A DNA stretch of 64,000 bases from Rugalucina vietnamica (lineage: Eukaryota; Mollusca; Bivalvia; Lucinida; Lucinidae). Below, in pieces: positions 35,012 through 46,936 of this stretch (positions are counted from its first letter, which is position 1; each line of letters begins with the position of its first letter). Under the pieces are notes generated by a model. The model made no database searches. It had not been told where the DNA came from and was given only the letters and a program-made list of their open reading frames with translations. The position numbers and the translations under genes were made by a program. The stretch covers positions 46,896,188 through 46,960,187 of the forward strand of contig OZ024872.1 in assembly GCA_964017185.1 (NCBI GenBank). Direction: 5' to 3'.

Positions 35012-36307
35012 GAAAATGTAACTCCGTGCCACCATGGTTCAAAACAAGGAACACTCGTTTAGGAGTGTGTTGCTGTAATACTACACCAAGATGGTCTTCA
35101 AAACTACACAAATTTACTTTGATTAAAATTGTCACAATCTTTTATAAAGAAAATACAAGATAGGCTTTCATTAACAGAAATTGGGACCATTAAACAAACA
35201 AGATTAGGCAAATAATGATTTTATATGGGATTATGGGGTATCCTATGACAAGTAACATGTGTAACAGTTGTCAACATCTTGAGAACATAGAGAACATTCA
35301 AATTGGAGGTAAATGTGCTACGACATTTGTATTATAACTCATAAAAAAATTCAGCAGCTGTTGAAATTTTGTGTGTTAAGAACCCAAATGTATCAGTATT
35401 CAGTGATCGAGTTGAACCTTTATTTATGCCTTCAAAAAACATGCTGCTGACCAACAAAAGCAGAAAAAACACCAAAAAATGGCTATAGCAAGACACCCCT
35501 CGTGTTTTGTAAACATATTAATGCAAAAATACACAAAAACTTTAAAGAATAACACTAAAATAAACAGTAACAATGGATATTATGATTTTGTAGCATGTAA
35601 CATTAATGGTGTAACGTATGTAACATGTGAGAACATCAAAATCGTCCTAAATCAAATTAATTTAAAAATGCAAATTTCTATTTTATGTTTTATTGATAAA
35701 ACATAAGTAGCTGTTCAATTAATGTATTCAAACCCAAAATATGTGAATTTATGATATTTTAGTGATCAAGTGTGAACCCGGATTTATGCGTTCAAAGACC
35801 CATTGTTGACTTAAGTGTTAAGATTATGTATCTAAAATTGCTTTATATAGATGTTCCTTATGTCTTTCACTGCACTAAATACAAAAACACACTTAAACCT
35901 TTAAATGACACCACTCAAACAAACAATAACAGCCAATCTATCATTTAATGGCAGATAGCGTTAAAAAGTAATGTATGTAACACATGAGAACATACAAACT
36001 GTGTTAAATAAACTAAATATGCTTCAACATATGTTGAATTTATAGAAAACCAACACTGAATGCAGTTAAATGTAACAAAATCTAAAATGAAAAAGTTCAT
36101 TACACAAACCTGTACAATTCCTAATTTTGGCGGCCATCTTGGATGGCGGCCATTTTGAAGACTTTCGCCGGCCTAAATTTTTATACACGGACCTGTTTCA
36201 TAGACTACTATCATATATCTTTCAAAAAAAGCCATCAAACCTTAAGGCCAAGATCGTGTAGGGTAAACCAAAATTTTGACATCTCCTGGATTTTGGATCT
36301 CGGTCTA

Positions 36308-37369
36308 ATATTATTTGTTTTAAGAAAGTAGTATGTTGATCGTATTAAGATAGATCAAGTTAGTATAAATTACTTATGTTTTTATGAGGCACAACAGAAT
36401 TTGATAACATAATGCTACTTGACACCCCTACTTGTTTGGACCTCACTGACAATACACAAACTTGCACTGAATTCTGACATCATCAGGTGTGTTGTAATTG
36501 ATCTTTTTTTGTGCAATTGCATCTAAATAATAATTGCAATTTTATTTTTTTCAACTGCATGTGATACATCTATTGAAGATCTCTAACATAAATACCCAAA
36601 AGTACCATTAAATAAATAAATAAAGCCAAAAACACCATGACCTACATAGATATTGGGCATCAAACTGGTACCGTTATTCATTAATTATTAATGATCTGGC
36701 TGATTCATGGGTGTCTGAGGCGGAGCTATTTGACTAACTGACAGAGAATACATAGATTGAACTACATGTGAGCTAAAATGTGGGTGTTGCCTTTATTAAA
36801 TGAATACAGAAGCCCCAGTTTGTAGGTGGTGATCAAGGAAATTTCCTCTATTATGGACCGCCTTTTGTCCTGAATTTCTCTAAAATAAGAACACACAGCT
36901 GAATGGAATTTACTACAAGGTTAAATAGTATCATTGTACATGTGATCTAGCCAAGGTTAAATGAGTTAAATTTCAGAATGAAGGTGTCAAAAAAGCAGTT
37001 AATAATGGGGCTCTTGGGGGTAAAGAATTTGGGTACATGTAAATTAATTAATGATCTGATTGATTCACAGCTCGCAGCTGTAGTTAAACTCTGTATCTGC
37101 AATGTAGATAAACAGAAGTTCATTATAAGACATGTTTTGCAGTCCTGGGTGCAGTTTTAGCAAAATGAATCACCCATTTTCTTGTAAAAAATGTGTGTTT
37201 TTGCCAAATTTCATGTACTGGTCCCCGCTTTCTGCTAAGCTGGTTTGGAGATATCAAGTATTGATTTTTGGGGATCCAGTAGAATTTTTCGTCAGCTACA
37301 GCAGAATTTTTATCAGAAATTCAGGTGTTGGGTTTCAAAATGCATGTTTAGAGAGACTACTGATAAGCG
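36308..37369 (+). other. Unassigned noncoding stretch
   Basis: No recognisable gene or repeat apart from a repeated phrase (TTAATTATTAATGATCTGGC at about 36,683; TTAATTAATGATCTGATTGA at about 37,042). Short frames only. Confidence 0.5.
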
Positions 37370-38300
37370 GTAAGATGCGGACTGTGACCCTATCTGAATG
37401 CTCAAAACGAACAGGCAGAAAAATATCACAGATTTTTATTGTTAGAAGCAGACATTTGTGCCGTCTCGTGAGAAAACCAACAAAGTGGTTTCCGAACAGG
37501 TGCGACACAAATCAGGCTGTACAGTCACAGAAGCAGGCTAGACGCTTGAAATTTCGGATTCAAGAAGAAGAGGAATTGCACTATCCGTGTAGCGAAAACA
37601 AAGGCGCTGATCAGCTTCGCGGTTACCGCGAAGCTAATCTGCGTCTTTGTTTTCGCCTAGGCAGATTGTTGGTTTTCCCATGAGGCGGCCCATTTTATAC
37701 CTCATTTTTTCCTTACATTTATGGGCAAGATTTGCAAATTCGTTTGGTATTAGGTTCCTTGAAAATAAATAAAAGGATATATAAATTACCTACTTAATGA
37801 TCGATCTGGCAACTGGAGATCTATAAACAACGACTTATATGATTCGGCTAGTCTATGTTAAGGGCAATATAGATAAAACAATAAATTGAGATCATTCTTT
37901 ACCCCTGCACTTTAGTCTGTTCCACCACAAGTATAACGGAGTGCAACAGGTATTTTCTGCGCACTTAGCGTTTCTAATAACGACATTTAGAAGTACCATA
38001 CGGTTTTATGGTTAGTTCCCTCATGATATCACACTTTTAGGCACATGGGTGTAACGAGAAGGAAAACCCTAAATGCAGCTTGTGGTTTGTTCTAAGAGAA
38101 GAAGAAAACCTCCTTGTAGCAAACAATGCGGGCTCTGAACAAGATACCTGCCTGTCAGAAAGATATGAAATCGTTCTGAAATATTCATGAAATTACAAAT
38201 GCGGTGTCCCTTGGGGGGAATATAAATGGTAGTTGAACGGTTCCTATGGCATGCTTCCTGATAAACAAATACATATCACATATCTGATGAGTTTTATGAC
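37370..38300 (+). repeat. Backbone repeat block V (copy 2) with a MITE inside
   Basis: TATCTGAATGCTCAAAACGA, GGATATATAAATTACCTACT and TTCGGCTAGTCTATG match 44,780-45,010 and 27,640-27,770. A family I MITE sits at 37,460-37,691. 38,185-38,270 matches 28,060-28,140. Confidence 0.7.
37460..37691 (+). mobile_element. Palindromic MITE family I
   Basis: Left GCCGTCTCGTGAGAAAACC, right GGTTTTCCCATGAGGCGGC. The hairpin GGCGCTGATCAGCTTCGCGG and its mirror are nearly perfect. The 183-codon plus frame 37,132-37,683 runs through it and is not considered a gene. Confidence 0.85.
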
Positions 38301-38454
38301 AATACACAACTTTTATTAAGAAAATGTTTACAGAAGCAGCGGACAAAGCTAAGCTTGTATCATGAATTGATCCATTTTGTAGATTCGCAGAGAGTGTTAG
38401 CAATCTTAGCTGCAAAGAGCATTTGTACATTATCTTGTATACCACCGCGTGTTG

Positions 38455-38552
38455 CGCAAGCTCACGACCCGGTTCCAGTGTGGTTCGATCTCCCGACCTC
38501 TCGATCCATAGTTAGACGTACTAACCGGCCACTAGGCCACGCTAGAGAGTTG
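38455..38552 (-). mobile_element. tRNA-derived SINE head
   Basis: On the minus strand: TGGCCTAGTGGCCGG (box A), then GGGAGATCGAACCAC (box B) at tRNA-like spacing. It resembles 29,930-30,016 at the equivalent backbone position. Confidence 0.55.
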
Positions 38553-38737
38553 AAATGATCATTTCGATAACACAAACACGTACAAACATGCATGCTACAG
38601 CCCTTAGATATTTATACAAATGAGACATCGTGCTTAAACAACATTTGTCAGAAAGCAGTATAACTTATACATGCATCGTTCTATCTCAAGTACCTGTGAC
38701 ACTGTTCTTATAAAACAATCTGTTTTACCTGTAGGAA

Positions 38738-38818
38738 GGTAAAACTAGGCAAAATCAGAAAAAATTCCCACTCCAAAAACCGATTTGGGGAAAAATAAAA
38801 CAATCAGGTACATATAAA
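38738..38818 (-). mobile_element. Penelope-like 3'-tip fragment
   Basis: GGTAAAACTAGGCAAAATC, then CCCACTCCAAAAACCGATTT and AACAATCAGGTACATATA. Only the last ~85 bp of the element. Confidence 0.65.
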
Positions 38819-39689
38819 AGAAACCCATTTTGACCTATTCCAGTCTTAGGAATGATTACTGTTAGTAATAAAACACGCATGTTATTTTGATAATGCAAAA
38901 TGCCTATTCTTAACTTAAACAGAAATCAAAAGTGACTGTCAATCTTACAGGAAAAGATGAAATAATACACAAACAAAGTCTCCTTCAAATTATACCTAAA
39001 AGCAATCTTCTGATCGCAACTTGTCTCTTTAAGCTGTCTTATCAGTTTGCTAGTAATCAGACTTGCGTATGTTTTCTTTTCGTTTAAGGTTCCTCAAGTG
39101 AAACCTTGTTCGTGCTTTTATTTCATGTTTTGCCATACTACGTATTATAAGCTTGCAAAAATAAAATGATAAGTTGATGAACGGTTGGGAAAACAGAACT
39201 CCCAAGCAAACATCAAATGCAAAACTTGAATCGCTGAAGTGAATGGTTATCTGTAACAATGGAGGACAAAAGGTAATCCGTTTTATGGGAACTGACCTTC
39301 TGACGAGACCTTTCTCTGTAAACCTAGACTTCAGTTTAAAACCCGCATTTCGAGGGCTTAAACTTGTTCAAATAAAACTGTCTTTATATCTTTTAAAGTA
39401 ATTACTTTACATCATTGACAGCTATTTCTATGCAGTTATTATATCCTTTGTAGATGCCGAATGAATGAAATCCACGTGTTTGTTTGCTTAAGTTGGTGCA
39501 TATGTTCGTTTAACTCTCTTGATATGCAAGACGAAATAGGTCGGAAACACATTGAACAACTAGGTCGCAGCTGTTTCCGTATAATCTTATAGTCTCGTCA
39601 AGAAACAATATTGGCAATAACATTGTTTATTAATTAACTACATTAATATTGATATTTGTATGAATAAATCAGCCCGCATCATACGAAAG

Positions 39690-39775
39690 TAAAAACTCGG
39701 CCAATACAGAATAAGTCAGCCAATACGAGAAAAACTGGGCCAATACGAGAAAAGTCAGCCAATATGAAAATGACG
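39690..39775 (+). repeat. Short tandem repeat (~18-22 bp unit)
   Basis: CGGCCAATACAGAATAAGTC is followed by three variants such as AGCCAATACGAGAAAAACTG. The phrase CCAATACGA also occurs in the hairpin at 40,664-40,794. Confidence 0.65.
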
Positions 39776-40168
39776 TCATGCAACGTTCTTTTTCACAAGA
39801 AAATGGCAGCCATGTTTTCTTCCGCATCGCCGCTTATAAACTGCAGTTGTATTTGTAATATATGCTCAACTGCAGTTGCATTTATAGAATTAGAAATAAT
39901 CGTCAACAGTTAGCGCTAATAATAAGGATAAACGGAATTCAGACGACGATTTTTTGTTTAATTTGTATCTCGATCTAGTCATTCTTGTATGAAAACATAC
40001 GGTTAGTTGGCATTTAGCTGCGGCTGCCAAGTCTCAAAAGAGCTTTTTCATCTTTTGAAACTTTATTTATTTATTCAGGAAAATACATTGTTATTATCTT
40101 CATCGACCTTTTTCCAAGAATCTTCGCGCTATCACGAATTTCGTGTCATTAATCTGTGGGCTGCATTC

Positions 40169-40507
40169 CCGGGGATGGGGGGAGGGGTACTCACATATAA
40201 AATGGGTATGTACGTGCCACCCTAGGTTAAAAAGAAGGGGGCTTACAAAGCTGGTCAAACTTAAAAATCGGGTGCTTTCAGAGCTGATAGAACTGTAAAA
40301 GTTTTGCCTGTAGAGCTGATAGAACTGTAAAACTTGTGACTTTAGAGCTGATCTTGAAAAAAGGGTGCATTCAGAAAAAAGTGGTGCTTTTAGAGCTGAT
40401 CGAACTGAAAAAGTTGGTGCTTTCAGAGCTAAAAACTCAAAAATGTAGGCATACTTTAGGGCAGAAATAATATGCCTTAATATGTGAGTACCCCCATAAC
40501 CCAAAGA
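40169..40507. mobile_element. hAT-like MITE with 32-bp internal repeats
   Basis: Inverted inner ends GGGGTACTCACATAT and ATATGTGAGTACCCC. Flanked by a 9-bp direct repeat GCTGCATTC (40,160-40,168 and 40,508-40,516), which fits the 8-bp target duplication of hAT elements plus one chance base. Inside, AGAGCTGATAGAACTG-type units start at 40,280, 40,312, 40,344, 40,392 and 40,424 (mostly 32-bp spacing). Noncoding; the minus frame 40,100-40,504 follows the repeat. Confidence 0.7.
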
Positions 40508-40663
40508 GCTGCATTCGAGGTTTAATCTATAAATTCTTTATATTTGAGGCTTCAATGTTTAAAGCAGAATAGAAAGGTTGATGTAATTTTTGTGCATGTA
40601 CATTTTCATGTTGCTTTGTCAAAGAGCACAATTCAAATAGAAAAGTTAATTAATAAAATTTTC

Positions 40664-40794
40664 ATTAATCAAGTAATTTCGTATCGGCCCAGTTACAGGT
40701 CCTCGGTCAGCAGTATTGGCCCTCGGCTTCGCCTCGGGCCAATACAGCAGACCTCGGACCTGTAACTGGGCCAATACGAAATTACTTGATTAAT
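40664..40794. mobile_element. Near-perfect 131-bp hairpin
   Basis: ATTAATCAAGTAATTTCGTA at the left is mirrored by TACGAAATTACTTGATTAAT at the right, and the centre CCCTCGGCTTCGCCTCGGG is itself palindromic. Probably a small MITE; no other copy in the window. Confidence 0.75.
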
Positions 40795-41264
40795 AACATT
40801 ATACTCTTTGCATTTATGTCCACGGATTAATACCCATCGTGGTAGAAAATTGCTTGAGATTACCACAAACCATTTTCTTAATAGCAGACAAATCGTAATA
40901 AGTATGTCCAATTTCTTCCTTAACAAGATTTTCGCCACGTAATTTACAAACAAATCGACATTAATTACATTGAGTCCATATAAATAACGAGTTTCTCAGA
41001 TGAACTTTCTAAGGCAGATACTTGTCTTCTCTTTAGAAGGATCTTTGACAGTGGTAATGGGAGTCACAATGTATAGCTGCCCTGTATTTTGAAAAAAATA
41101 AAAGTGAGTAAAATGCTTCATCCATCACACGTTAGTTCACTGTCAGTCCATGTTTTAGCATATTGGACTTTGGTCCCCATTTTGATACATGTATGGCTTT
41201 ATTTTTGGGCTGAAACAGCTACTTCTTGTATTGGACATATAAGAAAACAGAAAACTATTTTTTG

Positions 41265-41380
41265 AACATTGTCCCCCCCCCCCGAGTACCAACAAATCCT
41301 TTTGCATGTAGATAGTTCATCATAAAATGCATATTATATTTGAATGGCTTGTTGGTACTCGGGGGGGGGGGAACAATGTT
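41265..41380. mobile_element. Hairpin with C-run/G-run arms
   Basis: AACATTGTC, then a run of about 12 C, then GAGTACCAACAA at the left; TTGTTGGTACTC, a run of G, then AACAATGTT at the right, with a loop of about 55 bp. MITE-like; single copy here. Confidence 0.7.
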
Positions 41381-42909
41381 GCCCAGCCAAAAATGTAACA
41401 CCAAAACTGTGTACATGTATATAAAATAGTTATAAGTACTTAATACAGTGAGAATGGTAGAAATTAGGTTCTTTTCTATCAAGTGCAATTAAGCGAGACA
41501 AACATGTACTAGTTTCGTCATCCGTTACGGGAAAATAATTGATTTTTAACCATTTTTAATTTTTGATTCATTCAAAAAATAGAGAAATAACATTTCATGG
41601 AACAAACTTTTGCACCAGTCTATACAAATACAAGTTAAAACATACACGCCCCCTAATCTTTCAAAGCACATAACTGAATTCAACATGTTGAGAGATAAGT
41701 CTTGATAAGTCTGGGCCAAATAACGGGGCATTTGTCCTTCATTGCACTTAGACTATACATTGAAAAATTGTCAGTATTAACATTGTGTAATGGATGATCT
41801 CTTAGTACATGTACATTTGGTGTCAGCATCATGTCATGAAGATTTTGACTATTTCAGGCATTTGCTTTATTAAATTTCTTAATCCATGATTTTCCATACA
41901 AGGAATTAAGGTCTGTGAATCTAGTCAAATACTTAACTGACATCATCTTTGTTTACTCTTGGCAGTATGTCTTGACTCGTTCAGACCAACAATATTTCAC
42001 TGAAGTACTTCTCATTGATGTGTATCATGAGAGAGATAGCAGGGCGTGTTATAGCTGAACAGGTGCATGTATACCATGTGTATATGCCATAGTTTTAACA
42101 TTGAAAAATATTTGATCACTGTAGGAACATTTTAACAACAGAAAAGATTTAGATTTCATATGTATTTAAATTGAATGGTGGCATGCATGCATTCATTCAT
42201 TCCAGACTTGCAAATAAATTCTGTGTCATTTTATGTTTGCCAAAAGCATACAGTAATTGAAACATCCATGAGAAAATGTGTTTTGCAGATACATGTACCA
42301 AACTTAAAGAACAGATCAGTGTCATAGTCGCATGGACATATTTTGCTTCCTCTGTGTTTTAAACCCTGATTTGTGAAGTATTTTGTCATGTTTTGGCTAC
42401 ATAACTTGGATTTACGATCTACCTGTTTGGAAACAAATGACATATTTTCTCATGAATTTGATCAATACTTGTCATTGTTAGCAATGATATACGGGTAACT
42501 CCCAAAATGATTTATGAAAATAATGTCTCTTATTAAACATCAAAATGTTGAGATAAATTTTAGGGTGTCTAAGACCCTTGACACTGACCTACATGTTTAA
42601 AAATCATAACAATGGTGGAACTGAATACAGACATGCAACAAAAAATGATTTTTATTCCAATTTATATTTTCAAATTGTTCACCCCCACCTCCGCTTTGCT
42701 AGCCATTTCTACAGTATGTGGAGGAATGCTTCATACATTATAGCATTTATCCGCTCTTAAGACATCATACTACCTTCCCCATTGCAAAGGTTTAGTAGAA
42801 ATTGCTTTAAAACGGAGTTTTGGGCTTTCGAAAACAAGGCATATTTTACAGGACATGGTCAATGGTCCTTTGCATTCGAATGAAGTTTAACGCTTATACA
42901 TACAAAACT
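41381..42909 (+). other. Unassigned noncoding stretch
   Basis: No frame over about 70 codons, no recognisable repeat from the other units, no RNA gene. Rich in ACATGTA motifs. Confidence 0.5.
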
Positions 42910-43961
42910 AACAGAAAGACATTCCCACTCCAAAAACCGCGGTGAAAAAACTAAATCAACAATCAGGAACTTTTATGCTAAGAAAACGTATTGATAGCCG
43001 AATGGGCAGCCATTTTCCCAATAGGTAGCCACTCAGCCATCCAAATTTAACTAAAAATATGAAAACGCACATAAGGTGCTATTAGCACAAAAATTCAACA
43101 CCAAGAAATAAAACAATAAGAACCACCACAGAAGTATCGCCTTGGAACGATCAGTAATATAAAATTACTGGCGGGCTTCTATCGATTAAATCTATTTTAT
43201 CGCTTAATATGGCGTCTGGCGGCCATCTTGGATTTATCCAAATTATACGAATTGCTCAAAGTTGCCAGAGTGGCAACCAAGCTAGATTTGTTCTGGAACA
43301 ACTGTTGAACACAAATCAGCAAAAAAACTTCATAGTACTAAACATTTCTAGCTTCCGAAAATTTCAAATGGACTATAAATCGCTCAAATCCATTTTACAT
43401 GGCCATAACCTCACGCTCAGCTTCTGTTAACATTTAGTTCGTTCTTCGGTCCTCGTGGTGAATCTCTAACTTGTCAATGAATCATCAAGCCTTTATGACA
43501 AACAAATAAATCATGATAAACACACTGATGAATCAAAAACGATGACTCAACAGATTCAGTAAGCTGCTCGACGATGGAGATCTCTGGGCGCCGAATAACT
43601 TACTGAAACCCGGAGCAAAAAAAAAAAAAAAACAGTTGAACCCCGGTGGGCCGAGCAACAGACAAGAAGCTCCGGCTCCAACCAACTAAAATGAATAGCT
43701 TTAAATCGGGGCCATCATAGAGTCTGACGCCCGACCTACCGGCGTGCAATTAAAGAAGTCAGCATAGTTATCAACCATGATTGGGTTAAAAACTCAACAC
43801 ATTCCTTCCTATACGATTCTTAAATTTGTAAACCAAGTCACCATAAAATTCTGGTTCCGAAAGGCCCTCACCTAAAAGCGTCTTTAACTCAACATTATAT
43901 TTGGAAATCAATCCATAGTGTTTACGATAAAATTCAGAAAATGTTTTTCGAAGTTTATGCT
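42910..43961 (-). mobile_element. Penelope-like copy with a ~190-bp internal insertion
   Basis: It lacks the last ~55 bp of the 3' end (starts ACAGAAAGACATTCCCACTC), then keeps the 3' UTR and a broken RT C-terminus (about 43,720-43,961, with a deletion at about 43,795). At about 43,198-43,390 a foreign segment (TGGCGGCCATCTTGGATTTA) interrupts the UTR, with the UTR phrase ATCNATTTTA found on both sides. Confidence 0.75.
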
Positions 43962-44689
43962 ACATGAAGCGGCTTTAGCACGATATTATGTTTAATTGAT
44001 GATTCAATTAAACTTTAAAACATTTTTAAGCAAAAGCGTGGTCGAGTGGGAATATGGGTCCCTGCCCAGTGGGACGTAGGAGAAATAGATGGCCTGCTTG
44101 TGCCTCCTGGCAAAGCTTCTAATCTACTGACCGATCATCTGATTACTGGTTGACCGCTCATGTCTGAGTCTGACCATGAAAAGTGGTTAAGTCAAACCAT
44201 CCATACATATAAGCCTTATTGGCTTAGTTGGGTGGTTATATTTATGAAGCGCATTTCTAATGTTGGGTAAAAGTCCTATAAAATGGAGGCAACGTCCCGA
44301 CAAGACCATTGTTGTTGACTGGGACGTAAAGCATCAATTCAAACAAACAATCAAGCAAGTTTTAAGCCGATATAAAAAGTTGCGTCATTTAAGTCCATCA
44401 GTATTGACAGTATTCAGACAACCCTTGTGCAGAGTTTGAATGATAAACCATGAATTGGGAACAACCATGGAAAGTGAATTAAGTTTGAATTGTGAACCGT
44501 CCACTGTGAATCTCGAATTATGTGCAAAATTTACATTAAACCGAAATGAAAAGCAGTGTCGGCGTTCAAGCATTTATATATATAATGTATATTTCTCAAA
44601 CTCACATCCATCCATTATAGAGTCTGTGCATGAAACAACGTTCAGACTATGAATTGTGTAAGTAAGAAAGTATTAAAACTTGTAAGACA
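43962..44689 (+). other. Noncoding spacer with SINE-like tail
   Basis: 44,312-44,340 has TTGACTGGGACGTAAAGC, like the tail of the SINE at 29,795. 44,440-44,560 has a few near-repeats of TGAATTGTGAACC. No gene recognised. Confidence 0.45.
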
Positions 44690-45871
44690 ATACTCCTATA
44701 GATTAATTCGTCTGGGATTGTCAGACCTCCACGAAGAGAGTGGTATTTACATATGCAGTAAGGTAACCACTGCGACCTTATCTGAATGCTCAAAACGAAA
44801 AGGCAGAACAATATTTATTTAACGAAAATGTTTATTGTCAGAATCAGACATTTTATACAACGTCTTTCTCATAGAGGCGTTTCCGAACATTTATGGAAGC
44901 CGTTTTAACATTTCCCTAGGTAATAGGTTTCTTTAAAAATGAGCTTTAGATCGATGTGGCAAAAGAAGACACATAAACAATACATTATTTGCATTGACTA
45001 GACGATGTTAAAGAGCAATATAGATAAAACTATCAATTGATATCATTATCTTTCTAAGCACCTTATTCTAGTATGTTACAGCTGTGCATAACTGAGTGCT
45101 ACAGATTACTCAGCGATTTGTTCATAATGGCCGCTTAATTACTCCTTATATGCGGGGATTATCCACCGAGACACGTATTGTGTCGTTGCCTATAAATAAC
45201 GAGTTTCTCGAATGATCTTTCTATAACAGATACTTTGAAGGCACGGATAATTTTTTCGATCTTCATGCGTACAAATTTTACATTACAAAATGAATGACCT
45301 TGATGATAGAAATGTTTCATTAACTAGCTGTTCAATATCTTCTAGAAATAGCATGGTACATGTTTAAGCCCTAACTTTATTTGTCCAGTATATATTATAT
45401 AGCTTAACAACACATAGTAGAAAGAAAGCAATACAACTTGTTAGAAATACTTCTTTACATTAATTCGGCTGGAATTGCCAGACCTCCATGAAGAGCGTGA
45501 TATTTACATATGCAGTAAGGTACTTATCTGAATGTTTAAAACAAAAGGGCAGAAAAAATATTATCAAAGATATTTGTTTTTAGAATCAGACATTTCAAAC
45601 AAAGATTTTTCACACAGAGGTGTTTCATACCTACCATTTATGGACGGCTTTTAACATTTCCCCAGGTAATATGTTCCTTAAAAAGAGATTTAGATATATG
45701 CATTACCTTCCTTATGTTGGATCTGGAAAAAAGAGACACGAAAACAATACATATCTGCATCGGCTAGACGACGTTAAGGGTGCAGTAAGGGTGCAGTATA
45801 GATAAAACTATAAATGGAGTTTCATGTTTGTTTGATTTATTTAACAAATTTATTTCCATTTAACAAATGGA
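44690..45871 (+). repeat. Backbone block V, two tandem copies
   Basis: TTCGTCTGGGATTGTCAGAC (44,708) and TTCGGCTGGAATTGCCAGAC (45,464) start two diverged copies about 755 bp apart. Both continue with CACGAAGAG or CATGAAGAG, TACATATGCAGTAAGGTA and TATCTGAATG. The second is interrupted at 45,871 by retroelement copies and resumes at about 46,755. Confidence 0.75.
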
Positions 45872-46309
45872 GATTTATTTGTTTGTTCTTGATGATTCAT
45901 TGACTAGTTAGAGATTCACCACGAGGACCGAAGAACTTACTAAATGTTATGAACCACTGCAGAAGCTGAGGGTGAGGTTAGGATCCTGTAAAACCGGTTT
46001 AAGCCCGCCAGTAACTTTGTGTTACTGATCGTTCCAAGGCGATACTTCTCTAGTGGTGGTCCTTTTTGTTTTATGTCTTAATGTTTTATTTTTTTTTTGT
46101 GCTGTTGGCGCCTTATGTATGTTTTCATATTTTTAATTAAGTTAAGGTAACTGAGTGGCCACCTATTGGGAAAATAGCTGCTCATTCGGCTTACGATATG
46201 TTTCATGGTATAAGTTCCTGATTGTTAGTTTGGTTTTTTCCCACCTCGGTTTTCGGAGTGGGAATCTCTTTTTGATTGCGCCTTTTCCTGATATTTGCCT
46301 ACTTGTACC
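45872..46309 (+). mobile_element. Penelope-like 3' UTR copy, first of a head-to-tail pair
   Basis: Starts GATTTATTTGTTTGTTCTTG and ends TTGCCTACTTGTACC plus T-run. Directly followed by a second copy of nearly the same extent in the same orientation. Confidence 0.85.
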
Positions 46310-46313
46310 TTTT

Positions 46314-46750
46314 CATGATTTATTTGTTTGTTCTTGATGATCCATTGACTAGTTAGAGATTCACCACGAGGACCGAATAACTAACTAAATGTTATGAACC
46401 ACTGCAGAAGCTGAGGGTGAGGTTATGGCCATGTAAAATCGATTTTAGCTCGCCAGGAACTTTGTGTTACTGATCGTTCAAAGGCGATACATCTGTGGTG
46501 GCTCTTTTTGTTTTATGTCTTGGTGTTTAACATTTTTGTGCTGTTGACGCCTTATGTATGTTTTCATATTTTTAGTAAACTTAAGGTAACTGAGTGGCCA
46601 CCTATAGGGAAAATAGCTGCTCATTCGGCTTACGATATGTTTTCATGGTATAAGTACCTGATTGTTAGTTTGGTTTTTCCCACCTTGGTTTTTTGAGTGG
46701 GAATCTTTTTTCTGATTGCGCCTTTTCCTGATCTTTGCCTATTTATACCT
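46314..46750 (+). mobile_element. Penelope-like 3' UTR copy, second of a head-to-tail pair
   Basis: Starts CATGATTTATTTGTTTGTTC four bases after the first copy's 3' terminus and ends TTGCCTATTTATACC. The two copies differ at scattered sites and indels, so they are not a very recent duplication. Backbone block V resumes just after. Confidence 0.85.
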
Positions 46751-46909
46751 TTTCATTATTTTCCCCTGCACCTTATTACAGTCTGTTATAAGCTATACAT
46801 ATGTAATTGCAACAAACATAACGTGTGTATTTACTGAGCAATTTATAATGGCTGCTTACTCGTTATGATCATCCATCGGGATATCTATGGTGTCCTTGCT
46901 ACGTGAAAA

Positions 46910-46936
46910 GGTACAAGTAGGCAAAGATCAGGAAAA
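46910..46936 (-). mobile_element. Tiny Penelope-like 3'-tip fragment
   Basis: GGTACAAGTAGGCAAAGATC plus GGAAAA, the last ~27 bp of the element after an A-run (GTGAAAA). An extremely 5'-truncated insertion or a deletion remnant. Confidence 0.75.

Larger units (their letters stand above)
31856..36307. mobile_element. Foldback-like element with repetitive inverted arms (~4.45 kb)
   Basis: Outer ends are inverted: TAGTCCGAGATCCAA at 31,856 and TTGGATCTCGGTCTA ending 36,307. About 290 bp of close inverted repeat follows (CACGATCTTGGCCTTAAGG; AAAATGGCCGCCATCCAAGA). Inward of that, the arms are diverged tandem units of about 340-380 bp, marked by GTTACATACGTTAC at 32,173, 32,551 and 32,894 on the left and its complement at 35,968, 35,611, 35,252 and 34,457 on the right. 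The architecture resembles foldback (FB) elements. No transposase frame is seen. The flanking bases are TA-rich and do not give a clear target duplication. Confidence 0.75.
38301..39460 (+). repeat. Diverged backbone, start-of-unit block
   Basis: 38,300-38,455 matches 29,540-29,760. 38,940-39,450 matches 30,300-30,660, 30-130 plus 900-1,010, and 11,640-11,740 (AATAAAACTGTCTTTATATC, TTTTAAAGTAATTACTTTAC). It holds a SINE (38,455-38,552) and a Penelope-like 3'-tip fragment (38,738-38,818). Confidence 0.65.

Noticed and set aside
37132-37683. 183-codon plus-strand open frame, the longest in the window
   Set aside because: Its second half lies wholly in a family I MITE and reads through the palindrome; similar text appears in other MITE copies. 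There is no domain and no conservation outside the repeat.
39690-39775. CRISPR-like array of short spaced repeats
   Set aside because: The units are adjacent and diverged with no unique spacers, and the DNA is eukaryotic.
40007-40504. Short frames around the C-rich/G-rich segment as a gene
   Set aside because: They coincide with the hAT-like MITE and its 32-bp repeats.
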